Shown: piece after piece, positions 33,380 to 41,321 of the stretch
Layout of the letters: each line of letters starts with the position of its first letter
Numbering within the stretch: position 1 is the first letter of the stretch
NCBI RefSeq assembly: GCF_011839805.1
Contig: NZ_VWPY01000007.1
Location: 62,001-126,000 of the forward strand
DNA from: Kineococcus rubinsiae
GTDB taxonomy: Bacteria; Actinomycetota; Actinomycetes; Actinomycetales; Kineococcaceae
Length of the DNA: 64,000 nt
Reading direction: 5' to 3'
The notes under the pieces: model-generated
Told to the model about the DNA's origin: nothing
The model's database searches: none
Seen by the model: only the letters and a program-made list of their open reading frames with translations
Position numbers and translations under genes: made by a program

Positions 33380-34519
33380 TCAGAGGGGGGTGCCCGCTCG
33401 CATCTCGGCGACGAGGGAGTCGACGACGGCGACGAGCGGGTCCTCCGCGGTGGCGGCCGCGACGGCGCGCTGGCGCTGGTAGCTCGCCCCGCGCGCCGGG
33501 ATCCGCTCGACGAGCGCGAGGTCGTCGGCGCAGTGCAGCCGGGCCGCCACGGGCTCCAGCCGGTTCAGCAGCTCGGTGAGGTCGTCCGTGACGAGCCGCT
33601 CCGCGCCCGCGGCGGAGACGATCACCTCGGCGTCCAGGCCGTAGCGCGCGGCGCGCCACTTGTTCTCCTGCACGTGCCACGGCGGCATGGTCGGCAGCGT
33701 CTCACCCGCCTCCAGGCGGTCGTCGAGGTGCACGACGAGGCAGTGGACGAGGGCCGTCAGGGCCCGCAGCTCCTGCAGCGTCGGCGTCCCGTCGCACACG
33801 CGGACCTCGATGGTCCCGAGGGTGGGGGAGGGCCGGATGTCCCAGCGCACGTCGCTCAGGCCGTCGATGACGCCGGTCACGAGCATGTCGTCGACGTAGG
33901 ACTCGAACTCGTCCCACCGCCCGAACTGGAACGGCAGCCCCGCGGTCGGCAGCTGCTGGAACATCAGCGCCCGGTTGCTGGCGTAGCCCGTGTCCGTGCC
34001 GGCCCAGAAGGGCGAGGACCCCGACAGCGCCTGCAGGTGGGGGTAGTAGTTCAGGAGGCTGTTCAGCAGCGGCAGCACCTTGTGCACCGAGTTGATCCCG
34101 ACGTGCACGTGCACGCCCCAGATCAGCATCTGCCGGCCCCACATCTGCGTGCGCTCGATGAGCTCGGCGTAGCGGGGGCTCTCGGTGACCTGCTGCACGT
34201 CCCACTGGGCGAACGGGTGCGTCCCGCTGCACATGAGCTCCAGACCCATCGGGTCGGTGACGCGCCGGATGCCGCGCAGCGAGTCGGTCAGGTCGTCCGC
34301 GGCCTCGGCGACGGTGTCGCAGATGCCCGTGACGACCTCGAGGGTGTTGCGCAGCAGCTCCTTCTGGACCTTCTCGCCCGCCGCGTCGTCCGCGGCGTGC
34401 ACGGCGTCGATGACCTCCGCCGCGGAGGAGACGAGGTCCCGGCTGCGGCGGTCGACGAGGGCCATCTCCCACTCGACGCCGAGCGTCGGGCGGGGGGAGG
34501 ACGCGAAGTCGATGACCAC
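33380..34519 (-). CDS. Glutamate--cysteine ligase 2 / YbdK-type carboxylate-amine ligase
   Basis: The 379-residue protein matches the GCS2/YbdK family: TLGVEWEMALVD at the start, MCSGTHPFAQW and MLIWGVHVHVGI in the middle, and ENKWRAARYGLDAEV near the C-terminus. Members ligate glutamate to cysteine weakly or make other gamma-glutamyl amides. In actinobacteria relatives may contribute to ergothioneine or other thiol metabolism. GTG 34519 fits the family start, but no ribosome site is seen. It diverges from a flavin disulfide-reductase-family gene, a possible redox pairing. Confidence 0.85.
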   Translation of the reverse strand: MVIDFASSPRPTLGVEWEMALVDRRSRDLVSSAAEVIDAVHAADDAAGEKVQKELLRNTLEVVTGICDTVAEAADDLTDSLRGIRRVTDPMGLELMCSGTHPFAQWDVQQVTESPRYAELIERTQMWGRQMLIWGVHVHVGINSVHKVLPLLNSLLNYYPHLQALSGSSPFWAGTDTGYASNRALMFQQLPTAGLPFQFGRWDEFESYVDDMLVTGVIDGLSDVRWDIRPSPTLGTIEVRVCDGTPTLQELRALTALVHCLVVHLDDRLEAGETLPTMPPWHVQENKWRAARYGLDAEVIVSAAGAERLVTDDLTELLNRLEPVAARLHCADDLALVERIPARGASYQRQRAVAAATAEDPLVAVVDSLVAEMRAGTPL

Positions 34520-34558
34520 GCCGACGATCAGACCACACGCACCCCGCGCGGCGCGCGC

Positions 34559-34564
34559 TACCGT
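34559..34564 (+). promoter_or_regulatory. -10 box TACCGT, leaderless start of the disulfide-reductase-family gene
   Basis: TACCGT ends six bases before GTG 34571. No ribosome binding site is present in between. Confidence 0.55.
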
Positions 34565-34570
34565 CCGGGC

Positions 34571-35998
34571 GTGAGCGATGAGCAGCGCGAGGTGGACGTC
34601 GTCGTCGTCGGGGCCGGGGCGGTGGGCGAGAACGTCGCCGATCGCGCGGGTCGCGGCGGCCTCGAGGTGGTCGTGGTCGAGAAGGAGCTCGTGGGCGGCG
34701 AGTGCTCCTACTGGGCGTGCATGCCCAGCAAGGCGCTGCTGCTCTCGGGCCACGCGCTCGCCGCGGCGAAGCGGCTGCCGGGGGCGGCCGAGGCGGTCAC
34801 CGGGACGCTCGACGCGGCGGCGGTCCTGAAGCGCCGCACCACCTTCACCCACGACTGGGACGACTCCTCGCAGGCGGACTGGGTCTCCTCCGCGGGCATG
34901 TCGCTGGTGCGGGGCTCCGCGCGGCTCACGGGCCCGCGCCGCCTCGAGGTCGAGACCGCCGACGGCACGGTGACCCTCGTGGCCCGCCAGGCCGTCGTCC
35001 TGGCCACCGGCTCGGTGCCCGTGCTGCCCGACGTCGAGGGCCTGGCCACCGCGCTGCCGTGGACGAGCCGCGAGGCGACCAGCGCCGACGCCGTCCCGCC
35101 GCGGCTCGCGGTCCTCGGCGGCGGGGTCGTGGCCGTCGAGCTCGCGCAGGCCTACGCGCGGCTGGGGTCCACGGTGACGCTGCTGGCGCGCTCCGCGCTG
35201 CTGCGCGGGCAGGAGGACTTCGCGGGCGAGATCGTCGCCGAGGCCCTGCGCGCCGACGGCGTGGACGTGCGCTTCGGGGCGAACCCGTCGTCGGTGTCCC
35301 GCACCGGCTCCGAGACGACGATCACGCTGGACGACGGGTCCACCGTGGTCGCCGACGAGCTGCTCGTCGCGACGGGCCGCACCCCCGTGACGTCCGACAT
35401 CGGGCTGGAGACCGTGGGCCTGGAGGACGGCGGGCGCATCACCGTCGACGACTCAGGTCTCGTCGAGGGCGTCGACGGCGGCTGGCTGTACGCCGTGGGC
35501 GACGTCACCGGCCGGGCGCCGCTGACCCACCAGGGCAAGTACGACGCCCGCGCGGCGGGCGACGCGATCGCGGCCCGCGCCGCGGGGGACCTCGTGGGCG
35601 AGGCGCCCGCGTGGTCGCGCTACGCCGGCACCGCGACGCGCACGGCGGTGCCGTCGGTGGTGTTCACCGACCCCGAGGTCGCGAGCGTCGGGCGCACCGA
35701 GCAGCAGGCGCGCGACGCGGGGATCGACGTCAAGGTCGTCGACTACGAGATCGGGAACGTGGCCGGCGCGTCGCTCGTCGCGGACGGGTACGCGGGCCGC
35801 GCCCGGATGGTCGTCGACGAGCAGCGCGGCGTCGTCGTCGGCGTGACGTTCGTCGGTCAGGGCGTCTCGGAGCTGCTGCACTCCGCGACCGTCGCGATCG
35901 TCGGCGAGGTCCCGCTGCACCGGCTCTGGCACGCCGTGCCCAGCTACCCCACGATCAGCGAGGTGTGGCTGCGGCTGCTGGAGACCTACGGCCTCTGA
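34571..35998 (+). CDS. Pyridine nucleotide-disulfide oxidoreductase family protein with altered active site
   Basis: The 475-residue flavoprotein has an FAD site VVVGAGAVGEN (near residue 10), a redox pair in ECSYWACMPSKA (Cys-x4-Cys, about residue 45), an NAD site LGGGVVAVELAQAY and the FAD motif YAVGDVTG. The dimer-interface motif that normally reads HPTxSE, with the catalytic base His, here reads YPTISE. It is therefore not a standard lipoamide, glutathione or mycothiol-disulfide reductase. The family label is firm, the substrate unknown. The next gene is a MerR regulator. Confidence 0.85.
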   Translation: MSDEQREVDVVVVGAGAVGENVADRAGRGGLEVVVVEKELVGGECSYWACMPSKALLLSGHALAAAKRLPGAAEAVTGTLDAAAVLKRRTTFTHDWDDSSQADWVSSAGMSLVRGSARLTGPRRLEVETADGTVTLVARQAVVLATGSVPVLPDVEGLATALPWTSREATSADAVPPRLAVLGGGVVAVELAQAYARLGSTVTLLARSALLRGQEDFAGEIVAEALRADGVDVRFGANPSSVSRTGSETTITLDDGSTVVADELLVATGRTPVTSDIGLETVGLEDGGRITVDDSGLVEGVDGGWLYAVGDVTGRAPLTHQGKYDARAAGDAIAARAAGDLVGEAPAWSRYAGTATRTAVPSVVFTDPEVASVGRTEQQARDAGIDVKVVDYEIGNVAGASLVADGYAGRARMVVDEQRGVVVGVTFVGQGVSELLHSATVAIVGEVPLHRLWHAVPSYPTISEVWLRLLETYGL

Positions 35999-36015
35999 GG
36001 GGCGAGACTCCTCTC

Positions 36016-36417
36016 GTGACGACCACCGACGCCGACCCGGCCACGCTGCTGAGCATCGCCGAGGCCGGGCAGCGGCTGGGCCTGAGCACCTCGGCGCTGC
36101 GCTACTACGAGACCGAGGGCCTCATGCGGGAGCCGGTCGCGCGGACCACCGCGGGCCGGCGCCGCTACGACGAGGGCGACCTGCGCTGGATCGAGACGCT
36201 GCAGCGCCTGCGCGCCACGGGGATGCCCATCCGCGAGGTGCGCGAGTACGCCGCCCTGTGCCGGGCGGGCGAGGGCAACGAGGCGCAGCGCCTGCGCCTG
36301 CTGCGCGAGCACCGGGCGCGCGTGCTCGCCGAGCTCGACGAGGTCAATCGCCACCTCGGCGCCATCACCGCGAAGATCGACCTCTACGAGGACGCGCTCC
36401 GCAGCTCCTCCGCTTGA
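36016..36417 (+). CDS. MerR-family transcriptional regulator
   Basis: The 133-residue protein has an N-terminal MerR helix-turn-helix (LLSIAEAGQRLGLSTSALRYYETEGL, about residues 10-35), the wing RTTAGRRRYDEGDLRWIETL and a C-terminal coiled-coil dimer helix (QRLRLLREHRARVLAELDEV). No cysteine-rich metal-binding end is present, so it more likely senses an organic or oxidative signal. The next gene, an aldo/keto reductase, starts 34 bases later under a MerR-type promoter whose -35 box overlaps this gene's stop codon. Confidence 0.92.
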   Translation: MTTTDADPATLLSIAEAGQRLGLSTSALRYYETEGLMREPVARTTAGRRRYDEGDLRWIETLQRLRATGMPIREVREYAALCRAGEGNEAQRLRLLREHRARVLAELDEVNRHLGAITAKIDLYEDALRSSSA

Positions 36418-36444
36418 CTTCGACCGCGCTCGAAGTCGGACCGT
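36414..36444 (+). promoter_or_regulatory. MerR-type promoter and operator of the aldo/keto reductase
   Basis: TTGACT (36414-36419), a long 19-base spacer and GACCGT (36439-36444) form the stretched promoter typical of MerR activation. The dyad ACTTCGA-N6-TCGAAGT (36417-36436) fills the spacer. ATG 36451 follows the -10 box by six bases, so the mRNA is probably leaderless. Confidence 0.72.
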
Positions 36445-36450
36445 AGGGGC

Positions 36451-37458
36451 ATGACGACGTCCCCCTTCCCCACCCGCACCCTCGGCAGCGCCGCGAACGG
36501 CACGGCCCTGGAGGTCTCCGCGCTCGGCCTCGGCTGCATGGGCATGTCGGAGTTCTACGGCGCCGGCGACGAGACCGAGTCGCTGGCCACCATCGCCGCC
36601 GCGCTCGACGCGGGCGTGACCCTGCTGGACACCGCGGACATGTACGGCCCGTTCACCAACGAGGAGCTCGTCGGGCGGGCCATCGCCTCGCGCCGCGACG
36701 AGGTCGTCCTGGCCACGAAGTTCGGCAACGAGCGCCACCCCGACGGCAGCCGCGGCATCAACGGCCGGCCCGAGTACGTCCGCTCGGCGTGCGACGCGAG
36801 CCTGCGCCGCCTGGGCGTCGACCACATCGACCTCTACTACCAGCACCGCGTCGACACGACCGTGCCCGTGGAGGAGACCTGGGGTGCGCTGGGCGAGCTG
36901 GTCGCGGCCGGCAAGGTCCGCCACCTCGGCATCAGCGAGGCCGCGCCCGAGACGATCCGCCGTGCGCACGCGACGTCGCCCGTCACGGCGCTGCAGACGG
37001 AGTGGTCCCTGTGGACGCGCGACGTGGAGGAGGACGGCGTCCTCGCCACGGTGCGCGAGCTGGGGATCGGGTTCGTCGCCTACAGCCCGCTCGGCCGCGG
37101 GTTCCTGTCCGGCGCGATCACCAGCGTCGACGACCTGGCGCCGGACGACTTCCGCCGCCACAACCCGCGCTTCCAGGGCGAGAACCTGCAGAAGAACCTC
37201 CAGCTCGTCGACGAGGTGCGCGCCCTGGCCGCCGCCAAGGGGGCCACGGCGGGGCAGGTCGCGCTCGCCTGGCTGCTGGCGCAGGGCCCGGACGTCGTCC
37301 CGATCCCCGGCACCAAGCGGCGGACCTACCTCGCCGAGAACGTCGCCGCGGCGGACGTCGAGCTCACGGCCGACGAGCTCGCCCGCCTCGACGCGGTGCT
37401 GCCCGTCGGCGCGGGTTCCGGCGACCGCTACCCGGACATGAGCAGCATCCGCCGCTGA
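36451..37458 (+). CDS. Aldo/keto reductase
   Basis: The 335-residue NADPH-dependent reductase is of the AKR13-like group: a start with [13 protein letters not shown], and a catalytic tetrad in [10 protein letters not shown] (Asp, Tyr), VVLATKFG (Lys) and [10 protein letters not shown] (His). The NADP-binding end is [15 protein letters not shown]. It reduces aldehydes or ketones, possibly toxic or sugar-derived carbonyls. It is controlled by the upstream MerR protein through a stretched promoter, so it should be inducible. Confidence 0.93.
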   Translation: MTTSPFPTRTLGSAANGTALEVSALGLGCMGMSEFYGAGDETESLATIAAALDAGVTLLDTADMYGPFTNEELVGRAIASRRDEVVLATKFGNERHPDGSRGINGRPEYVRSACDASLRRLGVDHIDLYYQHRVDTTVPVEETWGALGELVAAGKVRHLGISEAAPETIRRAHATSPVTALQTEWSLWTRDVEEDGVLATVRELGIGFVAYSPLGRGFLSGAITSVDDLAPDDFRRHNPRFQGENLQKNLQLVDEVRALAAAKGATAGQVALAWLLAQGPDVVPIPGTKRRTYLAENVAAADVELTADELARLDAVLPVGAGSGDRYPDMSSIRR

Positions 37459-37477
37459 CGGCACGGGTGGGCGCGGG

Positions 37478-38122
37478 TCAGAACTCCACGGGGCCCGCGC
37501 CCGCCAGGTCGCGCAGCTCGAGGTGGCCGAGGGTGCGGGCCTGGTTCACGTAGAGCCCCCGCCCGAGGGGCGAGAGCAGCGCGTCGTGGATCGGGAACCC
37601 CGCTCCCGCCCCGACGGCGCGGCAGAAGTCGATCATCTCCTTGCTCGCCGCCCACGGGGCGCTGAGCGGCAGCGCCAGGACGTCGACGCCGGCGGGCGCC
37701 GTGGCGTAGGAGTCGCCGGGGTGGAACAGCGTCGGCTCACCCTCGGCGCGCACGAGCAGCCCGACGTTGCCGATGCGGGGCACGTCGGCGTGGATGACGG
37801 CGTGCTCCCCGCCCACGGCCTCGACCCGGACGCCGGCGACCTCGAGCACGTCGCCGGGGTGCAGCGGTGCGACCCCGAGACCCGAGTCGAGCAGCGACGC
37901 GGCCGTCTCAGGCTCGGCGCGCAGCACGGCACCGTCGTTGGCCTCCAGCAGCACGGGCAGGCGCTCGACGTCGAGGTGGTCGGGGTGGGCGTGGGTGACG
38001 ACGACGGCGTCGAGGCCCTGCAGCTCCTCGAACCCGTGGCTGAACGTGCCGGGGTCGAGCAGGATCCGCGCCCCGGCGGTCTCCACGAGGATGCAGGCGT
38101 GTCCCAGGTGTGTGATGCGCAT
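37478..38122 (-). CDS. MBL-fold (UlaG-like) metallo-hydrolase
   Basis: The 214-residue protein has the metallo-beta-lactamase metal motif THAHPDHLD (about residues 47-55) and later ligands in GGEHAVIHAD and FHPGDSY. It starts with MRITHLGHACILVET, the beginning typical of UlaG/YtkL-like L-ascorbate-6-P-lactonase relatives. Substrates of this branch are mostly unknown. ATG 38131 would add three residues. It diverges from the ureide transporter gene and converges with the aldo/keto reductase. Confidence 0.88.
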   Translation of the reverse strand: MRITHLGHACILVETAGARILLDPGTFSHGFEELQGLDAVVVTHAHPDHLDVERLPVLLEANDGAVLRAEPETAASLLDSGLGVAPLHPGDVLEVAGVRVEAVGGEHAVIHADVPRIGNVGLLVRAEGEPTLFHPGDSYATAPAGVDVLALPLSAPWAASKEMIDFCRAVGAGAGFPIHDALLSPLGRGLYVNQARTLGHLELRDLAGAGPVEF

Positions 38123-38191
38123 GGGCCCCATGGTGGACCCGGCCCCCGCCAGATATATCCGCGGGGTTACGTGGACGAAACGCACCTCTCC

Positions 38192-38197
38192 TAGCGT
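38192..38197 (+). promoter_or_regulatory. -10 box TAGCGT of the ureide transporter operon
   Basis: TAGCGT lies 49 bases before ATG 38247, giving a leader of about 43 bases with an AGGAGA ribosome site. The -35 box is not clear (TGGACG at 38172 is too close). Confidence 0.4.
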
Positions 38198-38246
38198 GGT
38201 CGGCACGCACCGTCCGGAGCCACCGCGACCCGCACAGGAGAGTTCC

Positions 38247-39764
38247 ATGGCTGACGTGAAACGCGCCCCCGGCGGGGTCGTCGAGGCTTCCGGGCACCCC
38301 GTGGGTTCGGGGGTGGTCAAGCCCGGCTACGACCCGAGCCTCGCCAACGAGGACCTCGCGCCGCTGGGCCGGCAGAGCTGGAAGTCCTACAACTTCTTCG
38401 CGTTCTGGATGTCCGACGTGCACAGCGTCGGCGGGTACGTGACGGCCGGCAGCCTCTTCGCCCTCGGCCTCGCGGCCTGGCAGGTCCTCATCGCCCTGCT
38501 CGTGGGCATCGTCATCGTCTACCTCCTCTGCAACCTCGTCGCGCGGCCCAGCCAGGCCACGGGCACCCCGTACCCGGTCGTGTCCCGCGTGACGTTCGGC
38601 GTCCGCGGCGCGAACGTGCCCGCGATCATCCGCGGGCTCATCGCCGTCGCCTGGTACGGCATCCAGACCTACCTCGCGTCGAACTCGCTCGTCATCCTCG
38701 CGCTCAAGCTGCAGCCCGGCTGGGGCCCGTACGCGGAGGTCGAGTCCCACGGGTTCGCGGGCCTCAGCACCCTCGGGTGGGCGGCGTTCGGGCTCATGTG
38801 GGTCCTGCAGGCCGTGGTGTTCTGGCGCGGCATGGAGGCGATCCGGAAGTTCATCGACTTCTGCGGCCCCGCCGTCTACGTCGTGATGTTCGCCCTGGCC
38901 GCCTACCTCGTGGTGCAGGCCGGGCCGACGAACGTCGACCTCAACCTCGGCAGCATCACCCACACCGGCTGGGGCGCAGCGGGGGTCATGGTCACCGCGA
39001 TCGCGCTGGTCGTGTCCTACTTCTCCGGCCCGATGCTGAACTACGGCGACTTCGCCCGCTACGGGCGCACGATGGGCGACGTGAAGAAGGGAAACCTCCT
39101 CGGCCTCCCGGTGAACTTCCTGGTCTTCGCCCTCCTCGTCACGGTGACCGCGTCCGCCACCGTCCCGGTGTTCGGCTCGATGATCACCGACCCGGTCGAG
39201 ACGGTCGCCCGCCTGGACTCCACGACCGCCGTCGTCCTGGGCTGCCTCACCTTCATCATCGCCACGATCGGCATCAACATCGTCGCGAACTTCGTCTCGC
39301 CGGCCTTCGACTTCTCCAACGTGAGCCCGCAGCGGATCAGCTGGCGCATGGGAGGGATGATCGCCGCCGTCGGGTCGGTCCTGCTCACCCCGTGGAACCT
39401 CTACAACAGCCCCGACACGATCCACTACACGCTCGACGTCCTGGGCGCGTTCATCGGGCCGCTGTACGGCGTGCTGATCGCGGACTACTACCTGATCAAG
39501 CGCCAGCGCATCGTCGTCGACGACCTGTACACGATGAGCCCGCGCGGTCGCTACCACTACCGCGCCGGCTGGAACCCCGTCGCGGTCGGCGCCACCGCCG
39601 TCGGCGCCGTGGTCGCCCTGGTCCCCGTGCTGAGCCACCACACGACGACCGCCACGTTCAGCTGGTTCATCGGGGCCGGTCTCGGCTTCGCGGTGTACCT
39701 GCTGTTCCGCCGCTCGATCCCCGCGGTCGCCGCGGACCTCACCGTCGTCCCGGAACCGCGGTGA
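38247..39764 (+). CDS. NCS1-family nucleobase/ureide:cation symporter, probable allantoin permease
   Basis: The 505-residue, 12-helix carrier has NCS1 features: the N-terminal NEDLAPLGRQSWKSYNFFAFWMSD, a second helix with ATGTPYPVVSRVTFGVRGAN (substrate and sodium site region) and SGPMLNYGDFARYGRT in the middle. Family members carry allantoin, uracil, hydantoins or cytosine. Here the operon continues with a racemase-like gene, a GntR regulator and allantoinase, so allantoin or a related hydantoin is the likely cargo. The AGGAGA site before ATG 38247 is clear. Confidence 0.92.
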   Translation: MADVKRAPGGVVEASGHPVGSGVVKPGYDPSLANEDLAPLGRQSWKSYNFFAFWMSDVHSVGGYVTAGSLFALGLAAWQVLIALLVGIVIVYLLCNLVARPSQATGTPYPVVSRVTFGVRGANVPAIIRGLIAVAWYGIQTYLASNSLVILALKLQPGWGPYAEVESHGFAGLSTLGWAAFGLMWVLQAVVFWRGMEAIRKFIDFCGPAVYVVMFALAAYLVVQAGPTNVDLNLGSITHTGWGAAGVMVTAIALVVSYFSGPMLNYGDFARYGRTMGDVKKGNLLGLPVNFLVFALLVTVTASATVPVFGSMITDPVETVARLDSTTAVVLGCLTFIIATIGINIVANFVSPAFDFSNVSPQRISWRMGGMIAAVGSVLLTPWNLYNSPDTIHYTLDVLGAFIGPLYGVLIADYYLIKRQRIVVDDLYTMSPRGRYHYRAGWNPVAVGATAVGAVVALVPVLSHHTTTATFSWFIGAGLGFAVYLLFRRSIPAVAADLTVVPEPR

Positions 39765-40618
39765 CTCCTCCCCGCGCGCCGCAGCCCCACCTGCAGCTGG
39801 CCGCCCCCGCCCCGTCCGCCGTCGCGGACGGGGCGGGGGCGGCCGCCTGCACGATCCTCGTCGTCAACGTCAACACCTCCGAGGCCGTGACGGCCACGAT
39901 CCGCGCGAGCGCCGTGGCCGCCGCCGGGCCGGGGACGGAGATCGTCGCGCTCACCCCGCACTTCGGGCCCGAGTCGGTCGAGTCGAACTTCGAGAGCTAC
40001 CTGTCGGCGGTCGCGGTCATGGACCGCGTCGTCACCCACGACGGCCCCTGCGACGCCGTCGTGCTCGCGGGGTTCGGCGAGCACGGCCGCGAGGGCCTGC
40101 AGGACCTGCTCGACGTCCCGGTCGTGGACATCACCGAGGCGGCGGCCCACGTCGCGTGCCTGCTGGGCCGCACGTTCGGGGTGGTCACCTCCCTGGACCG
40201 CGCGGCGCCCGCCATCGAGGACCGGCTGCGGCTCGCGGGCCTGGCGGGCCGCTGCAGCGGCGTCCGCGCGGTGGACCTGCCCGTGCTCGACCTGGAGGCC
40301 GACCCGCGCGGCACGGCCGAGGCCTTCGTCGCGCAGGCGCGGCGCTGCGTGGAGGACGACGGCGCCGAGGTCGTCTGCCTGGGCTGTGCCGGGATGGCCG
40401 GGGTCACCGACGCGGTGCGCGACGCCCTCGACGTGCCCGTGGTCGACGGGGTCGCGGCCGCGGTGCGGCTCGCGGAGTCCCTCGTCGCGCTGGGCCTGAG
40501 CACGTCCAAGGTGCGCAGCTACGCTGCGCCCCGGCCCAAGCGGGTGTCGGGCTGGCCGGTGTCGCGGCCGGCGGGGGGACGGGGGACGGGTGGCGAGCGC
40601 CGCAGCGGGACGCCCTGA
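39761..40618 (+). CDS. Hydantoin/allantoin-racemase-like protein lacking one catalytic cysteine
   Basis: The 285-residue protein belongs to the Asp/Glu/hydantoin racemase superfamily. The second active-site segment is intact (VVCLGCAGMAGV). The first, which in hydantoin and allantoin racemases reads like IACFGDPG, here reads LAGFGEHG, so the first catalytic Cys is Gly. It may be an isomerase with another mechanism, a one-base racemase or a lyase. It overlaps the transporter stop (GTGA). Its C-terminus is a Gly/Arg-rich tail that overlaps the GntR gene by 29 bases. In context it should act on allantoin or hydantoin stereochemistry. Confidence 0.75.
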   Translation: MTPPRAPQPHLQLAAPAPSAVADGAGAAACTILVVNVNTSEAVTATIRASAVAAAGPGTEIVALTPHFGPESVESNFESYLSAVAVMDRVVTHDGPCDAVVLAGFGEHGREGLQDLLDVPVVDITEAAAHVACLLGRTFGVVTSLDRAAPAIEDRLRLAGLAGRCSGVRAVDLPVLDLEADPRGTAEAFVAQARRCVEDDGAEVVCLGCAGMAGVTDAVRDALDVPVVDGVAAAVRLAESLVALGLSTSKVRSYAAPRPKRVSGWPVSRPAGGRGTGGERRSGTP

Positions 40619-41321
40619 CGCCCCCGCCGGGCCCCGGCCCGTGCTGGACGCGATCCGCCGGGCCATCGTCGACGGCGGCGTCGCCCCGGGCACCCACCTC
40701 GAGGTCGACGTGCTGGCCCGCGAGCACGACGTCAGCCGCATCCCCGTGCGCGAGGCCCTCATGACGCTGGTCGGCGAGGGGCTCGTCGAGCACCTGCCGC
40801 GCCGCGGCTACACCGTCTCCCGCCTCGCCGAGGGCGAGCTCGCCGAGCTGTTCTCGGTGCGGGGGACCCTGGAGCTCGCCGCGCTCGCGGTGGCCGTGAC
40901 CACCGGCGGCCCCGCGGACGTGCTGGCCGCGCGGTCGGCGCACGAGGCGCTGGAGCGCGCGGTCCTCGCGGGCGACGAGCGGGAGTACCACCGCTGGAGC
41001 CGCGCCTTCCACGTCGCGCTGACCCGCCCCTCGGGCATGCCCCGGCTGCTGGGCGTCTTCGACCGGGTCTGGGACCTCACGGAGCCGTACCGCCCGATGG
41101 AGGACCTCGGCCCGGAGGAGGCGGCGACGCTGCACGGCGAGCACTCCGCCATGCTGGCCGCGTTCGCGGCGGGCGACGCCGGCCGGCTGCTGGCGGTCGC
41201 GGCGGAGCACCAGCGGCACCTGTCCGACCGGGTGCGGACCCGGGAGTGGCCCGACCCGCCCCTGCCGGTGTCGCTGCGGCGGGCGCGGCGACGAGTCGAC
41301 GGCAGCGAGGAGCAGCGGTGA
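40590..41321 (+). CDS. GntR-family regulator (FCD type) of the ureide operon
   Basis: The 243-residue protein has an N-terminal GntR winged helix (VLAREHDVSRIPVREALMTL, about residues 41-60) and an all-helical FCD effector domain with EYHRWSRAFHVAL and the late HSAMLAAFAAGD helix, where metal or carboxylate ligands usually sit. It is encoded inside the transporter-racemase-allantoinase operon with overlaps on both sides, so it probably controls this operon in response to allantoin or a breakdown product. Confidence 0.9.
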   Translation: MASAAAGRPDAPAGPRPVLDAIRRAIVDGGVAPGTHLEVDVLAREHDVSRIPVREALMTLVGEGLVEHLPRRGYTVSRLAEGELAELFSVRGTLELAALAVAVTTGGPADVLAARSAHEALERAVLAGDEREYHRWSRAFHVALTRPSGMPRLLGVFDRVWDLTEPYRPMEDLGPEEAATLHGEHSAMLAAFAAGDAGRLLAVAAEHQRHLSDRVRTREWPDPPLPVSLRRARRRVDGSEEQR

